Source: JBBTSQ01 sp039795895 (GTDB taxonomy: Bacteria; Patescibacteriota; Minisyncoccia; Phycocordibacterales; JBAYGS01). From it: 39,081 bases of DNA. Under the pieces are notes generated by a model, which was not told where the DNA came from, did no database searches, and saw only the letters and a program-made list of their open reading frames with translations. How positions within the stretch are numbered: the first letter of the stretch is position 1; every line of letters begins with the position of its first letter. This document shows, one piece after another, positions 9,099 to 16,868 of this stretch. The DNA lies in assembly GCA_039795895.1 (NCBI GenBank), contig JBDKKW010000006.1, forward strand, positions 1 to 39,081, read 5' to 3'. A program made the translations under genes and the position numbers.

Positions 9099-10329
9099 GA
9101 ATCACACGAAGTATTTCCTCGGGAGTGGTCAATCCTGCGCGCACTTTTGCAAACCCATCTTCGAGCATCGTGCGCATCCCCCCTTCGACAGCGAGTGTCT
9201 TGAGCTCAACAGAAGACGCTCGACGCAAGATCGCTTCGCGCATCTTGTTGTCTACGACGAGTACTTCACAAATGCAAAGTCTACCCGAAAATCCACTCAT
9301 CCCACACTGCCCACACCCCACACCTCGAGAAAAAGTATCCTTGATACTAATCTTTTTCTTTAATTCAAGACTCGCCAAACTTTTGACCATCTCTGGAGTC
9401 ACACTTTCGGATACTTTGCAGTGATCACAGATGCGACGGACGAGGCGCTGACCGATGGCGAGATTGATCGTTGACGCCACCAAAAATGATTCCACTTTCA
9501 TATCGAGTAGACGAGGCAGTGTTGTCGCGGCGTTGTTGGTGTGAAGGGTTGAGAGAAGTAAGTGGCCGGTGAGCGCGGTGTTGATTGCAATTGCAGCGGT
9601 TTCTGAGTCACGAATTTCTCCCACCATGATTACATTGGGATCTTGTCGCAAGATGGTACGTAGACCATTGGCAAAAGTAAGCCCTGCGCGCGGATTGACT
9701 TGGATTTGTTTGACCCCAGCGATCGCATACTCGATTGGATCTTCGATGGTTACCAGTGAAATCTCTTTTGCATTGAGCATCTGAATCAGCGTGTAGAGTG
9801 TGGTAGTCTTGCCACTCCCTGTCGGTCCGGTCACCAAGATCATCCCACTTGATTTGTGTATCGCTTCAACAATTTTCTTTTGATCGTCCTGTGCAAAGCC
9901 GAGAGAATTTAGACTGAATTGCTGAGAAGTATTATCAAACAACAAGCGCATGACAATATTTTCACCATAGTATGTCGGCGCAATAGAGACACGCACATCC
10001 ACAAACTGATTGTTGGGCAGTGTATGTCGAAAGCGTCCATCTTGAGTCGCCTGATGTTCATCGGTACGAAGACTAGCGATCACCTTTACTCGAGAGACAA
10101 CCTCAGACTGAACCTCTTTTGGAAAATGATACGAATCATGAAGCACTCCATCGATACGAAGTCGCACACGTACCCCTGTAGCCAAGGGGTCAATATGAAT
10201 ATCCGAAGCTCCCAAGTGATGGGCACTATCAATCAATCGATCAACTAGGTTGATGATAGAGAGGGCTTCCCCCAAAGAAAGCTCCTGCTCCACCAATTTT
10301 GACGACGTGGTCAAAGTAGTAGTGGCCAT
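9091..10329 (-). CDS. pilB: Type IV pilus assembly/retraction ATPase (PilB/GspE family), N-terminal domain absent
   Basis: This is a hexameric secretion ATPase of 412 residues. It shows Walker A GPTGSGKTT (about 168-176), an Asp box (TIEDPIEY), Walker B (VIMVGEIRD) and a His box (LSTLHTN). The zinc-binding tetracysteine CDHC...CGQC, present in PilB/GspE but not PilT, identifies it as an assembly ATPase. The usual N-terminal MshEN/GspE-N region of roughly 150 residues is missing; the protein begins almost at the N2 domain. It heads the pilus operon. No PilT-type retraction ATPase is visible in the window. Confidence 0.9.
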   Translation of the reverse strand: MATTTLTTSSKLVEQELSLGEALSIINLVDRLIDSAHHLGASDIHIDPLATGVRVRLRIDGVLHDSYHFPKEVQSEVVSRVKVIASLRTDEHQATQDGRFRHTLPNNQFVDVRVSIAPTYYGENIVMRLLFDNTSQQFSLNSLGFAQDDQKKIVEAIHKSSGMILVTGPTGSGKTTTLYTLIQMLNAKEISLVTIEDPIEYAIAGVKQIQVNPRAGLTFANGLRTILRQDPNVIMVGEIRDSETAAIAINTALTGHLLLSTLHTNNAATTLPRLLDMKVESFLVASTINLAIGQRLVRRICDHCKVSESVTPEMVKSLASLELKKKISIKDTFSRGVGCGQCGMSGFSGRLCICEVLVVDNKMREAILRRASSVELKTLAVEGGMRTMLEDGFAKVRAGLTTPEEILRVIHE

Positions 10330-10367
10330 AAAAGATATTCAGAGATCAGAGGAATAAGATTACTATC

Positions 10368-11705
10368 TTAGAATGCCCCCAATCCTTTTGGTGTACCCAA
10401 TCCTGTTGGACCATCAAAGCCGACAGCTGCAGTACAGAGAGGTGACGAGCCACAACTACCGTTTGAGCCGACAGTAATATCGTGCAAATTACTACCCGAA
10501 CCAAGGGTGTATGGTATCTGATTTGCACTTCCTGAAGTGTTTCCTGAAAGTGCGTATACACCTGCAATCAATGGCGCTGAGAGACTAGTGCCTCCGACCT
10601 GGAACCAACCGGTCTTATTGCCATACTTTACGGTACTGTACACAGCTGCGCCGGTGTTTGGATCAGCGACTGCAGATACATCTCCGACAATGCGCTTCGT
10701 ACAAGAAGTGATCAAACTTGACTGCCAACTTGGCTTGGTTGAATACGCACTACATCCACTTCCGGTGCCACTCCAAACCGTCTCACGATTATAGACTCCG
10801 CTTGTAAAATACAGACTAGTACCACCCACAGCGGTCACATAGCGAGATGACGCTGGGTATTCAGCTGCGTACCCTGAATCTCCTGCTGACACGGTAAAGG
10901 CAACACCAGGGACATTGAAGTGCGAGTCGTATGCGGTTTGTCCAGAAAATTCTGAGCTACCATATGAATTCGATACCACATTTGCACCGAGCGCTACCGC
11001 ACGATCAACTGCCGCCATCAAATTCGCATAACTAGCTGAACTTGCTTCAACAAGTATGATACTGCAGTTTTGACACATCGCATGAGCAGACTCAACATCG
11101 AGCGCAATTTCAAGCGACCATCCCGCATCAGTAGCTGGATAGGTTGTACCCCCATTTTGATTCACCTTCTGGAAACAAGGTGTTGGAGAAGAGGTAGCTG
11201 TCTTGCCAGTCGCACATGCGGGTAACTGAGGGATACCATAGGTTGTGCTATAGGTAGCAAGATCGGTGGTGATATTTGGATCATTGTACGCATCCACAAC
11301 TGCAATCACTTTTCGAGTATTTGTTGAAGTCGCAGTGGTATAGGCTGCGTGGAACTGTACCGGGCCAAGACCAGAGGGAAGAGACGCTGCTTGTGGAGTG
11401 CCTTTGGCATCAGTGGTCACACGAGCACTACAATGCATATTTCCAGCACTCGCATCAGAACACACGGCTGAGTGCGAATGGAATCGCACACCAAAACGTC
11501 CTTCAATATTGTCTTGTCTCCACGCAGAGTGATCCCGAGCTGAGATCACATCTTCGTTTGGATTTGCCTCATTATCACTTTGCTGAGCAGAAATCTCATC
11601 ATGTCTACTGTCGCGTCCTGCATCAGACGCATACACCACTACTGCGCAGAGAGATAGTGTGGCAATGGTAGTCAGTACCGCAATGTTTCGTAAATGAAAT
11701 TTCAT
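10368..11705 (-). CDS. Secreted sedolisin-type serine-carboxyl peptidase (S53)
   Basis: This 445-residue protein has an N-terminal signal/anchor helix and a short acidic pro-like segment to about residue 110. The catalytic set of the S53 family is in order: E199 and D203 in LEIALDVE, oxyanion D276 in SAGDSG, and nucleophile S374 in GGTSLSAP. A C-terminal Asp/Gly-rich calcium-site-like segment (LHDIT...GFDGPTG) follows. Several cysteines (CATG...C, CQNC) suggest disulfides. The pro-domain is much shorter than in classical sedolisins. It lies between the pilus operon and a peptidoglycan-binding Ig protein, only 31 bases after the latter. Inference: it processes surface proteins or host material. 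Confidence 0.85.
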   Translation of the reverse strand: MKFHLRNIAVLTTIATLSLCAVVVYASDAGRDSRHDEISAQQSDNEANPNEDVISARDHSAWRQDNIEGRFGVRFHSHSAVCSDASAGNMHCSARVTTDAKGTPQAASLPSGLGPVQFHAAYTTATSTNTRKVIAVVDAYNDPNITTDLATYSTTYGIPQLPACATGKTATSSPTPCFQKVNQNGGTTYPATDAGWSLEIALDVESAHAMCQNCSIILVEASSASYANLMAAVDRAVALGANVVSNSYGSSEFSGQTAYDSHFNVPGVAFTVSAGDSGYAAEYPASSRYVTAVGGTSLYFTSGVYNRETVWSGTGSGCSAYSTKPSWQSSLITSCTKRIVGDVSAVADPNTGAAVYSTVKYGNKTGWFQVGGTSLSAPLIAGVYALSGNTSGSANQIPYTLGSGSNLHDITVGSNGSCGSSPLCTAAVGFDGPTGLGTPKGLGAF

Positions 11706-11736
11706 GATTATATATATTTAAGTGATTAGTAAGATG

Positions 11737-13539
11737 CTATTTTCCGGCCTTAAGTAAACTATTTACAAACTTAATCGTCGTCGGACCAAATACCCCCGTA
11801 CCTTTTTTCAAACCGACTGGCGCGAGTACCACCTTAGCATTTGCTTCCTGGAATTTCTTGAGTGCCACTGCGGTCGCTGGTCCGAAATAATTACTTTCTT
11901 TGCCTGGTGAACCACTTCCCTTCTTGGCAATCACGAATCCGTGTTTATTGAGGAAGATCTGAAGCTGTCGCACCTGCTCACCCACAGCACCAACTGAGGT
12001 TGCCCCTTTGACTGTACCCCCGGCTCCCGGACCACCAGAACTCCCCTTTGCAGGAACAGTGTCGCCTCCAACCCCCACAGTCAACGGCACAGTAAATTGG
12101 AATCCAACACTTCCACCGCCACCACCCGTACCCCCGGAAACATTTGCAGTCTGAGAAGAGCCAACATTTCCAAATGAACTCTGATACTGTTGCCACACAT
12201 AACCTCCGCCACCTGCTCCTCCTCCACCAGTACCAAATCCAATCGCGCCCCCAGGAGCACCGCCACCAAGTGGCGCTGAAGCTGGTACCACAACGGTAGT
12301 GACCGTGAGCGTACCTGTCACCGCAGGATCAGTACACACAGCCTGAAGATCACAAGCACTGAAGTACACCGGATATGAGCCCGCGACTCCAGATACTACC
12401 GAACTCAAGTCGATCACAATACCATTATCATCAACCCCCACAGCACTCGAAACCGACGGACCAAACAAGGTTCGCAAATTACTCTCACTTGCGTCTCCAC
12501 CCACCTGAATACTTGGATTACTGTGTGCAAGAGTGATCACTGGTCGAGTCGTGTCCTGAACCACCACTACTGCAGGAGTCTCTTGGAAAATTCTGTAATG
12601 CGATACGTTTGCTGTACAAATAATTGGGGTAGACGCAATAGAGAACGCACTCCCCGAAGCTGGTGAACAGACGATCTCATCTGGAGTCTGGTCATCCTCA
12701 TCATGATCATTATCGAGCGGAGGATTCCATGTGGTAGTGTAATTTACTTGCACACCATTACTATTTGTCGCTTCAAATACTGGATTTGGACTTGAGGTTG
12801 CAACTGGTCCCGTGAAGTTCAAAGTAATACTTGGATTATTCCTATCTTGTACGGTGACACGGAAATGACTCTGGCCAGTATTGCCCGCACGATCAGTCGC
12901 AGTACAAATGACATAGTGTCGTCCATTAGCAAATGTAAATGAGCCTTGCACAGGGACCATATCGAGATTGTCTGATGAAGAACACGAAACCACCACAGGG
13001 ACACTGGCAGGAGTGTCGATATTGTCTGTGGCTGTCGGAGTGGTGTAGGTCACCACGGTTGTATCACCAGCAGGAGTAGCCACAATATCAGCATGAGAAG
13101 CAATTCGTGGAGCAGTCTTGTCGAGCAGTAACCCCTTTGAATACACCGCACTCACATTACCCGCTGAGTCACGAGCTTGTACGTGTACATAGTAGACACC
13201 ATCGCCTCGTTTGGTCACACTTGTACGACTACCAAACCATCCTCGAGCAGTCCATGAGGCATTTTTGTCTACATAGTATCGAAAAGTGGCAGACAAATCG
13301 TCGGGAAAAGACCAAGACCATGTCACATTTTTTTGCGGAGTGAGAATATCGGTGTCGGGAGTGATGGTGACTGCACTGTCAGTAGATCCATTGATTTCTT
13401 GGCCACTATGTTCGTGATGTTCGTCACGATCGCCACCGTGTCCCGGATCAGCAAATACCAATACCGGCATTACCAAACAACTCAAAAGCAAACTCATTAC
13501 CGACACAGTTATTCTTTTATAAAAGACGATACTCCGCAT
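11737..13539 (-). CDS. Secreted Ig/HYR-domain protein with C-terminal peptidoglycan-binding domain
   Basis: The ATG at 13539 gives about 600 residues starting MRSIVFYKRITVSVMSLLLS, a good signal peptide ending near VFADP; an upstream GTG at 13575 is less likely. The N-terminal half has repeated Ig-like/HYR modules (SWSFPDD...RYYVDK, YTTPTATDNIDTP, VVSCSSSD, CTATDRAGN). A long Gly-rich linker follows (about residues 430-500). The last 85 residues form a PG_binding_1-like domain (GEQVRQLQIFLNKHGF, FGPATAVALKKFQEAN, GLKKGTGVFGPTT). The same end-domain is on two other proteins here (22522-24804 and 25966-31404). Inference: a wall-anchored surface protein. Confidence 0.85.
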   Translation of the reverse strand: MRSIVFYKRITVSVMSLLLSCLVMPVLVFADPGHGGDRDEHHEHSGQEINGSTDSAVTITPDTDILTPQKNVTWSWSFPDDLSATFRYYVDKNASWTARGWFGSRTSVTKRGDGVYYVHVQARDSAGNVSAVYSKGLLLDKTAPRIASHADIVATPAGDTTVVTYTTPTATDNIDTPASVPVVVSCSSSDNLDMVPVQGSFTFANGRHYVICTATDRAGNTGQSHFRVTVQDRNNPSITLNFTGPVATSSPNPVFEATNSNGVQVNYTTTWNPPLDNDHDEDDQTPDEIVCSPASGSAFSIASTPIICTANVSHYRIFQETPAVVVVQDTTRPVITLAHSNPSIQVGGDASESNLRTLFGPSVSSAVGVDDNGIVIDLSSVVSGVAGSYPVYFSACDLQAVCTDPAVTGTLTVTTVVVPASAPLGGGAPGGAIGFGTGGGGAGGGGYVWQQYQSSFGNVGSSQTANVSGGTGGGGGSVGFQFTVPLTVGVGGDTVPAKGSSGGPGAGGTVKGATSVGAVGEQVRQLQIFLNKHGFVIAKKGSGSPGKESNYFGPATAVALKKFQEANAKVVLAPVGLKKGTGVFGPTTIKFVNSLLKAGK

Positions 13540-13602
13540 ACTCAAATGGTGATTATTAATAAGTACACCTATCACAGACTAAATACATCACAATAATAAC
13601 AC

Positions 13603-13633
13603 ACAAAAGCACCCTCTTAAAGGGTGCTTTTGT
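13603..13633. terminator. 13-bp perfect stem-loop terminator
   Basis: The arms 13603-13615 and 13621-13633 pair perfectly around a 5-base loop. The stem carries A-runs and T-runs at its base. It lies downstream of the small secreted protein gene on the minus strand. A T-run follows on the plus strand, so it could work in both directions. Confidence 0.7.
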
Positions 13634-13692
13634 ATTTTTGGGGATAACTATTCACCAAAACCCCCGCCTTAAAGAATCGCGAGTCCGCCAAA

Positions 13693-13977
13693 TTACTTTG
13701 TACGAGAGAACAAGCCTCGGATTCGATGATACAAAGCGCGTACTGGAGACAACACCTTTCTCAACCACGACACTTTTGGTGCAGAATCAGTCGTAACTGG
13801 CGCAGAGACACCCATCGGCTGAGCCAAAGGTTCACCCGTGACCGTAGTAGTGACTTCTCCAGCAGGAGTCTGATAGGCATCACCTCCATAAATCACAAAC
13901 GCTGACGCTGTATTACCTCCCACAACCAACACCCCCAACAACACCGAAAGAATGAGTATTTTTTTCATATACTTCAT
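13693..13977 (-). CDS. Small secreted or membrane-anchored protein of unknown function
   Basis: This 94-residue protein starts MKYMKKILILSVLLGVLVVGG, a signal peptide with likely cleavage after ASA (near residue 26). A Thr/Val/Pro-rich middle follows, and the C-terminal tail is strongly basic and probably amphipathic (LRKVLSPVRALYHRIRGLFSRTK region). No family is recognised. It stands alone between a terminator and a divergent plus-strand gene. The basic helix could bind membrane or wall polymers, but this is only an inference. Confidence 0.7.
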   Translation of the reverse strand: MKYMKKILILSVLLGVLVVGGNTASAFVIYGGDAYQTPAGEVTTTVTGEPLAQPMGVSAPVTTDSAPKVSWLRKVLSPVRALYHRIRGLFSRTK

Positions 13978-14106
13978 GATACCACTATCCTAAGATTACC
14001 CAAAATATCCAAAAGGTGCTACAAAGACAAAGTCCCATCCTGCAAATTGACGATACCCTGGCTATCTTTAATCTTACCACCTTGAAACACCTTTAAAAGG
14101 ATTCTG

Positions 14107-14134
14107 TTGATTTTGGTATCCTATATGCTATATT
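14107..14134 (+). promoter_or_regulatory. Sigma70-like promoter for the zinc-ribbon gene
   Basis: TTGATT (14107-14112) and TATATT (14129-14134) are separated by 16 bases. A start near 14141 would leave a leader of about 36 bases before the ATG at 14177. Unlike many promoters in this window, it gives a leadered message. Confidence 0.55.
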
Positions 14135-14176
14135 CACATCAGAAATCACACTGTACATTAAGAAAGTGAGTCCTCT

Positions 14177-14605
14177 ATGTCAGAAAGAATTTGGAATGAT
14201 CGTTGTATGGATTGTTACAACAAAAGACCTATCACCCTCTATTCTAGTCAATTTCTTCCCGTAGAAATACGTGTCGAGTTGTGCAGTGAATGCATTGCTC
14301 GTAGGGAGGAAGATGTGAGACTAGGTAAGGAACCGGCTCTAGTAGGTCTTCCAACTTTCGCAGAATGGGTCGCAGGACCTTCTCTCACTGTTCGCGTCTC
14401 AGGAGAAGAAGTCAGAGTTGCACTAAGATATGTCAACACAGGAGAACTAGCGGGACTTGCAAGACTTCAATTCGCAGGTCAGTCACTATGGCTTCCAGCT
14501 GGCTGTTTTAGTACTTCGCCTGCACATGTAGTGTCGGAAGCAAGATCTTTTCTCAGGATGTTTTACTTCCCCGGAGCAAAAGTGGACACTGTGTCAGTGA
14601 CTTGA
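14177..14605 (+). CDS. Unknown 142-residue protein with a CxxC...CxxC zinc-ribbon start
   Basis: Two cysteine pairs, CMDC (about 10-13) and CSEC (about 36-39), suggest an N-terminal zinc ribbon. A mixed alpha/beta domain follows, with a VRVSGEEVRVALRY strand pair and a C-terminal helix. There is no signal peptide or membrane segment, so it is probably cytoplasmic. It is the only plus-strand gene in the left 31 kb. It has its own promoter and a strong terminator directly after the TGA stop, so it is a single-gene unit. I do not recognise the family. Confidence 0.75.
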   Translation: MSERIWNDRCMDCYNKRPITLYSSQFLPVEIRVELCSECIARREEDVRLGKEPALVGLPTFAEWVAGPSLTVRVSGEEVRVALRYVNTGELAGLARLQFAGQSLWLPAGCFSTSPAHVVSEARSFLRMFYFPGAKVDTVSVT

Positions 14606-14610
14606 AAACC

Positions 14611-14646
14611 AAAATCCGTTGCCTGTGACACAGGCAACGGATTTTT
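14611..14646. terminator. 17-bp perfect stem, bidirectional terminator
   Basis: Arms 14611-14627 and 14629-14645 are fully complementary; the inner pairs must open to make a loop. A T-run at 14642-14650 follows on the plus strand, and the A-run at 14611-14614 gives the equivalent on the minus strand. It sits between the convergent ends of the zinc-ribbon gene and the DoxX gene and can serve both. Confidence 0.85.
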
Positions 14647-14651
14647 CTTTC

Positions 14652-15050
14652 TTAATTTCCCCTCTTCCTTGCAATCACACTATCAATACTCCACATCCCA
14701 CTTCCTTTTGTAGAAATAAACAAAAAGAGGAAGCAGAAAAGCACTGCAATATCGCCTTTGTTTACAATCGGCAACAACGCTTGCGTGCCGTGACCCATCC
14801 AATAGGCAAACGCCATCAAGCCAGAAGCCAAAAAGGCAACGGGTTGAGTAAATAGACCAAGCATCATCAAGATGCCTCCAAAAAATTCAATCGGTCCGGC
14901 AATCCAGACGATGAACGCAGGCATCACTACCCCATCTGGCAGTGCGGGGAAATTAAAGAGCTTCATCGAGCCATACCAAATAAACAAAAACCCTGCGACA
15001 ATCCGCAAAATCGCATACACCTGAGCCTCATATTTTGACATGAAAAACAT
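14652..15050 (-). CDS. DoxX-family membrane protein
   Basis: The 132-residue protein has four predicted membrane helices. It carries the DoxX pattern: an N-terminal LRIVAGFLFIWYGSMKLF helix, then GPIEFFGGILMMLGLFTQPVAFLASGLMAFAYW. Proteins of this family are small inner-membrane proteins linked loosely to redox or thiosulfate metabolism. The specific substrate cannot be deduced here. An alternative start lies three codons in (MSKYEA). It is monocistronic, ending at the shared terminator. Confidence 0.85.
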   Translation of the reverse strand: MFFMSKYEAQVYAILRIVAGFLFIWYGSMKLFNFPALPDGVVMPAFIVWIAGPIEFFGGILMMLGLFTQPVAFLASGLMAFAYWMGHGTQALLPIVNKGDIAVLFCFLFLFISTKGSGMWSIDSVIARKRGN

Positions 15051-15131
15051 ACAATCTATTTAAAAAAACCAATAACGCACCTATTCTATCCTACCTACTC
15101 CCAAACAATCAAGAACACTACTCCCAAAAGA

Positions 15132-16868
15132 CTACTTAACGCAGGTTCGACCATCCTGATTGAGAATTAGAGGAATTTCTGAGCTCACCAAACCGGCATC
15201 CGAAAATGTGACTTTTACCGCAAGACCATTAGTCACACTGCTATTAAAATACTGGTCGAAGATAAAATTACCAAGTGAATAGTACACCAAAGTCTTACCG
15301 ATATACTCATGGGACTGAACTACGTGTGGGTGCGATCCTATCACAAGGTCTGCCCCACTCTGCGCAAATAACTTCGCGTTCTTCTTTACAGTGTCAGAGA
15401 CATCCGCATATTCATTACCCCAGTGAGCATACACAACTACCCACCTCCCCGCCTGCTTTTCTTGTTCAATTATTTGAGCTACTTTCTCAGCAGATTGTCC
15501 GCCAAATGCATTGTATGAAATAAAAGAAAATTGACCCGTTCGATACACCGACTCATCCCCGCTCAGCCCGCCAAAATATCCCACCCTCGCACGGCTCAAA
15601 TACGACTGTGTCGACAACAAACCCTCTCTACCAAAATTGGCAATATGGTTATTACCGATATTCACCAATTCGATATGGTGTCGGAATAATGTCGAAGCTG
15701 TAGTCGTAGGAAAGGTGAACACATAATTTTCTGGACTACCAAACACACTACCTGCACTTACCGAATCATTATCAGTGATTGGTCCCTCCAGATTTCCCAC
15801 TACCAAGTCGACAGCCGAGAGTAGTGATTGAATACAGGAGAAGATAAAATCAGCTCCTTTCTTCGTAATCACCTGCCGTATATACCGATCAAACGACATG
15901 TCACCAACAAATAGCACACTCATCACACTCTTTTTCTTCTCTGTTATAGGACACACACCCCCAACACTCGGTGTATCACTGAGTGCAAGTGTAAAATGAC
16001 TGGTCGTACTTTGCGCGGAAGTGTCGTGCATTAAGTTGGCTGAATTGCTGTGCCATAGCAACGACGGATTCCAGAAACCGGCCCGCTTTGCCTTCTGCTC
16101 AAGCAACCACAAACAAAGAGGACAATCACTCTGACGAGGATTATTCAAAGCCAATATTTCTTTGTCTGCACCGGAGCATAGAGCATCTTGAGTTGATCGA
16201 TCATACTCGATAGCTTCCGCAAGCGGTAGGTAATGCGAGAAATCACTGCTCACCACAATCACCGTGTCTGGCTGAATCATGAGTTCATCCAAGATAGTCA
16301 GCATTTCAGCTCGCGTAGCACTATCACCAATCCCCCTTTGAGATACTGCAATTGGCACAATCGTGGCATCAGGTAGGTAATGTTTGATAAAGGGTACAAT
16401 ACTGTATATTCCATGCTCACCCACAAACAAATTAGACTCGGCAACTACTGCCGTGTGACGCACCAATTGAGATACTTTGTCCTGAGCTACAGACACTGCC
16501 CCAAAAAATGTCTTAAATTGCCCATCGGTGGTACACAACATCTTTGGACATTTTCCAAAATGATCCGGAGAAATGAGAATAATCGTCTTGGGGTGACTTA
16601 CCACCAAAGCTTTAATACCGATTGCAATCGCCTCTGACGCCACGAGGTGATGTGGCACAATGACCGCACGATTTCTTTTGATACTCCCACTCTGATTATT
16701 TGCCTTATCTGCTTTTGTAATTCCATCAACTACCGCAAGATCAAGCTCTGGATTTGTTGCCAAGTAGAGTGCACCTGGAATATTTTGCCTATGCGCATAC
16801 ATTCCAAAGAGCACCCCCACCAAAGCGACACCAAGACCTATTTTTTTCCAAGTAGCGACTGGTACCAT
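15132..16868 (-). CDS. Memo-like (AmmeMemoRadiSam B) domain fused to CapA-like metallophosphatase domain
   Basis: The ATG at 16868 gives 578 residues; a GTG at 16886 is the alternative. An N-terminal membrane anchor (WKKIGLGVALVGVLFGMY) is followed by a Memo-like domain (about 60-310) with VPHH, SPDHF, GEHGI and VSSDFSHY, which carry the His/Asp residues typical of the family. Then comes a CapA/PgsA-like domain (about 322-570) with VGDMSFDR, NLEGPIT, NIGNNHIANFG, YAHWGNEY and GSHPHVVQ, the metal ligands of this calcineurin-like fold, ending in YYSLGNFIFDQ. Each domain is usually a separate protein. The start overlaps the DUF3160 gene by 31 bases, so the two are co-expressed. Substrate unknown; an extracytoplasmic surface role is inferred. 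Confidence 0.85.
   Translation of the reverse strand: MVPVATWKKIGLGVALVGVLFGMYAHRQNIPGALYLATNPELDLAVVDGITKADKANNQSGSIKRNRAVIVPHHLVASEAIAIGIKALVVSHPKTIILISPDHFGKCPKMLCTTDGQFKTFFGAVSVAQDKVSQLVRHTAVVAESNLFVGEHGIYSIVPFIKHYLPDATIVPIAVSQRGIGDSATRAEMLTILDELMIQPDTVIVVSSDFSHYLPLAEAIEYDRSTQDALCSGADKEILALNNPRQSDCPLCLWLLEQKAKRAGFWNPSLLWHSNSANLMHDTSAQSTTSHFTLALSDTPSVGGVCPITEKKKSVMSVLFVGDMSFDRYIRQVITKKGADFIFSCIQSLLSAVDLVVGNLEGPITDNDSVSAGSVFGSPENYVFTFPTTTASTLFRHHIELVNIGNNHIANFGREGLLSTQSYLSRARVGYFGGLSGDESVYRTGQFSFISYNAFGGQSAEKVAQIIEQEKQAGRWVVVYAHWGNEYADVSDTVKKNAKLFAQSGADLVIGSHPHVVQSHEYIGKTLVYYSLGNFIFDQYFNSSVTNGLAVKVTFSDAGLVSSEIPLILNQDGRTCVK

Noticed and set aside
11276..11671. 131-codon plus-strand frame
   Set aside because: It is antisense to the sedolisin gene and His/Gln-rich, with no promoter or recognisable motif.
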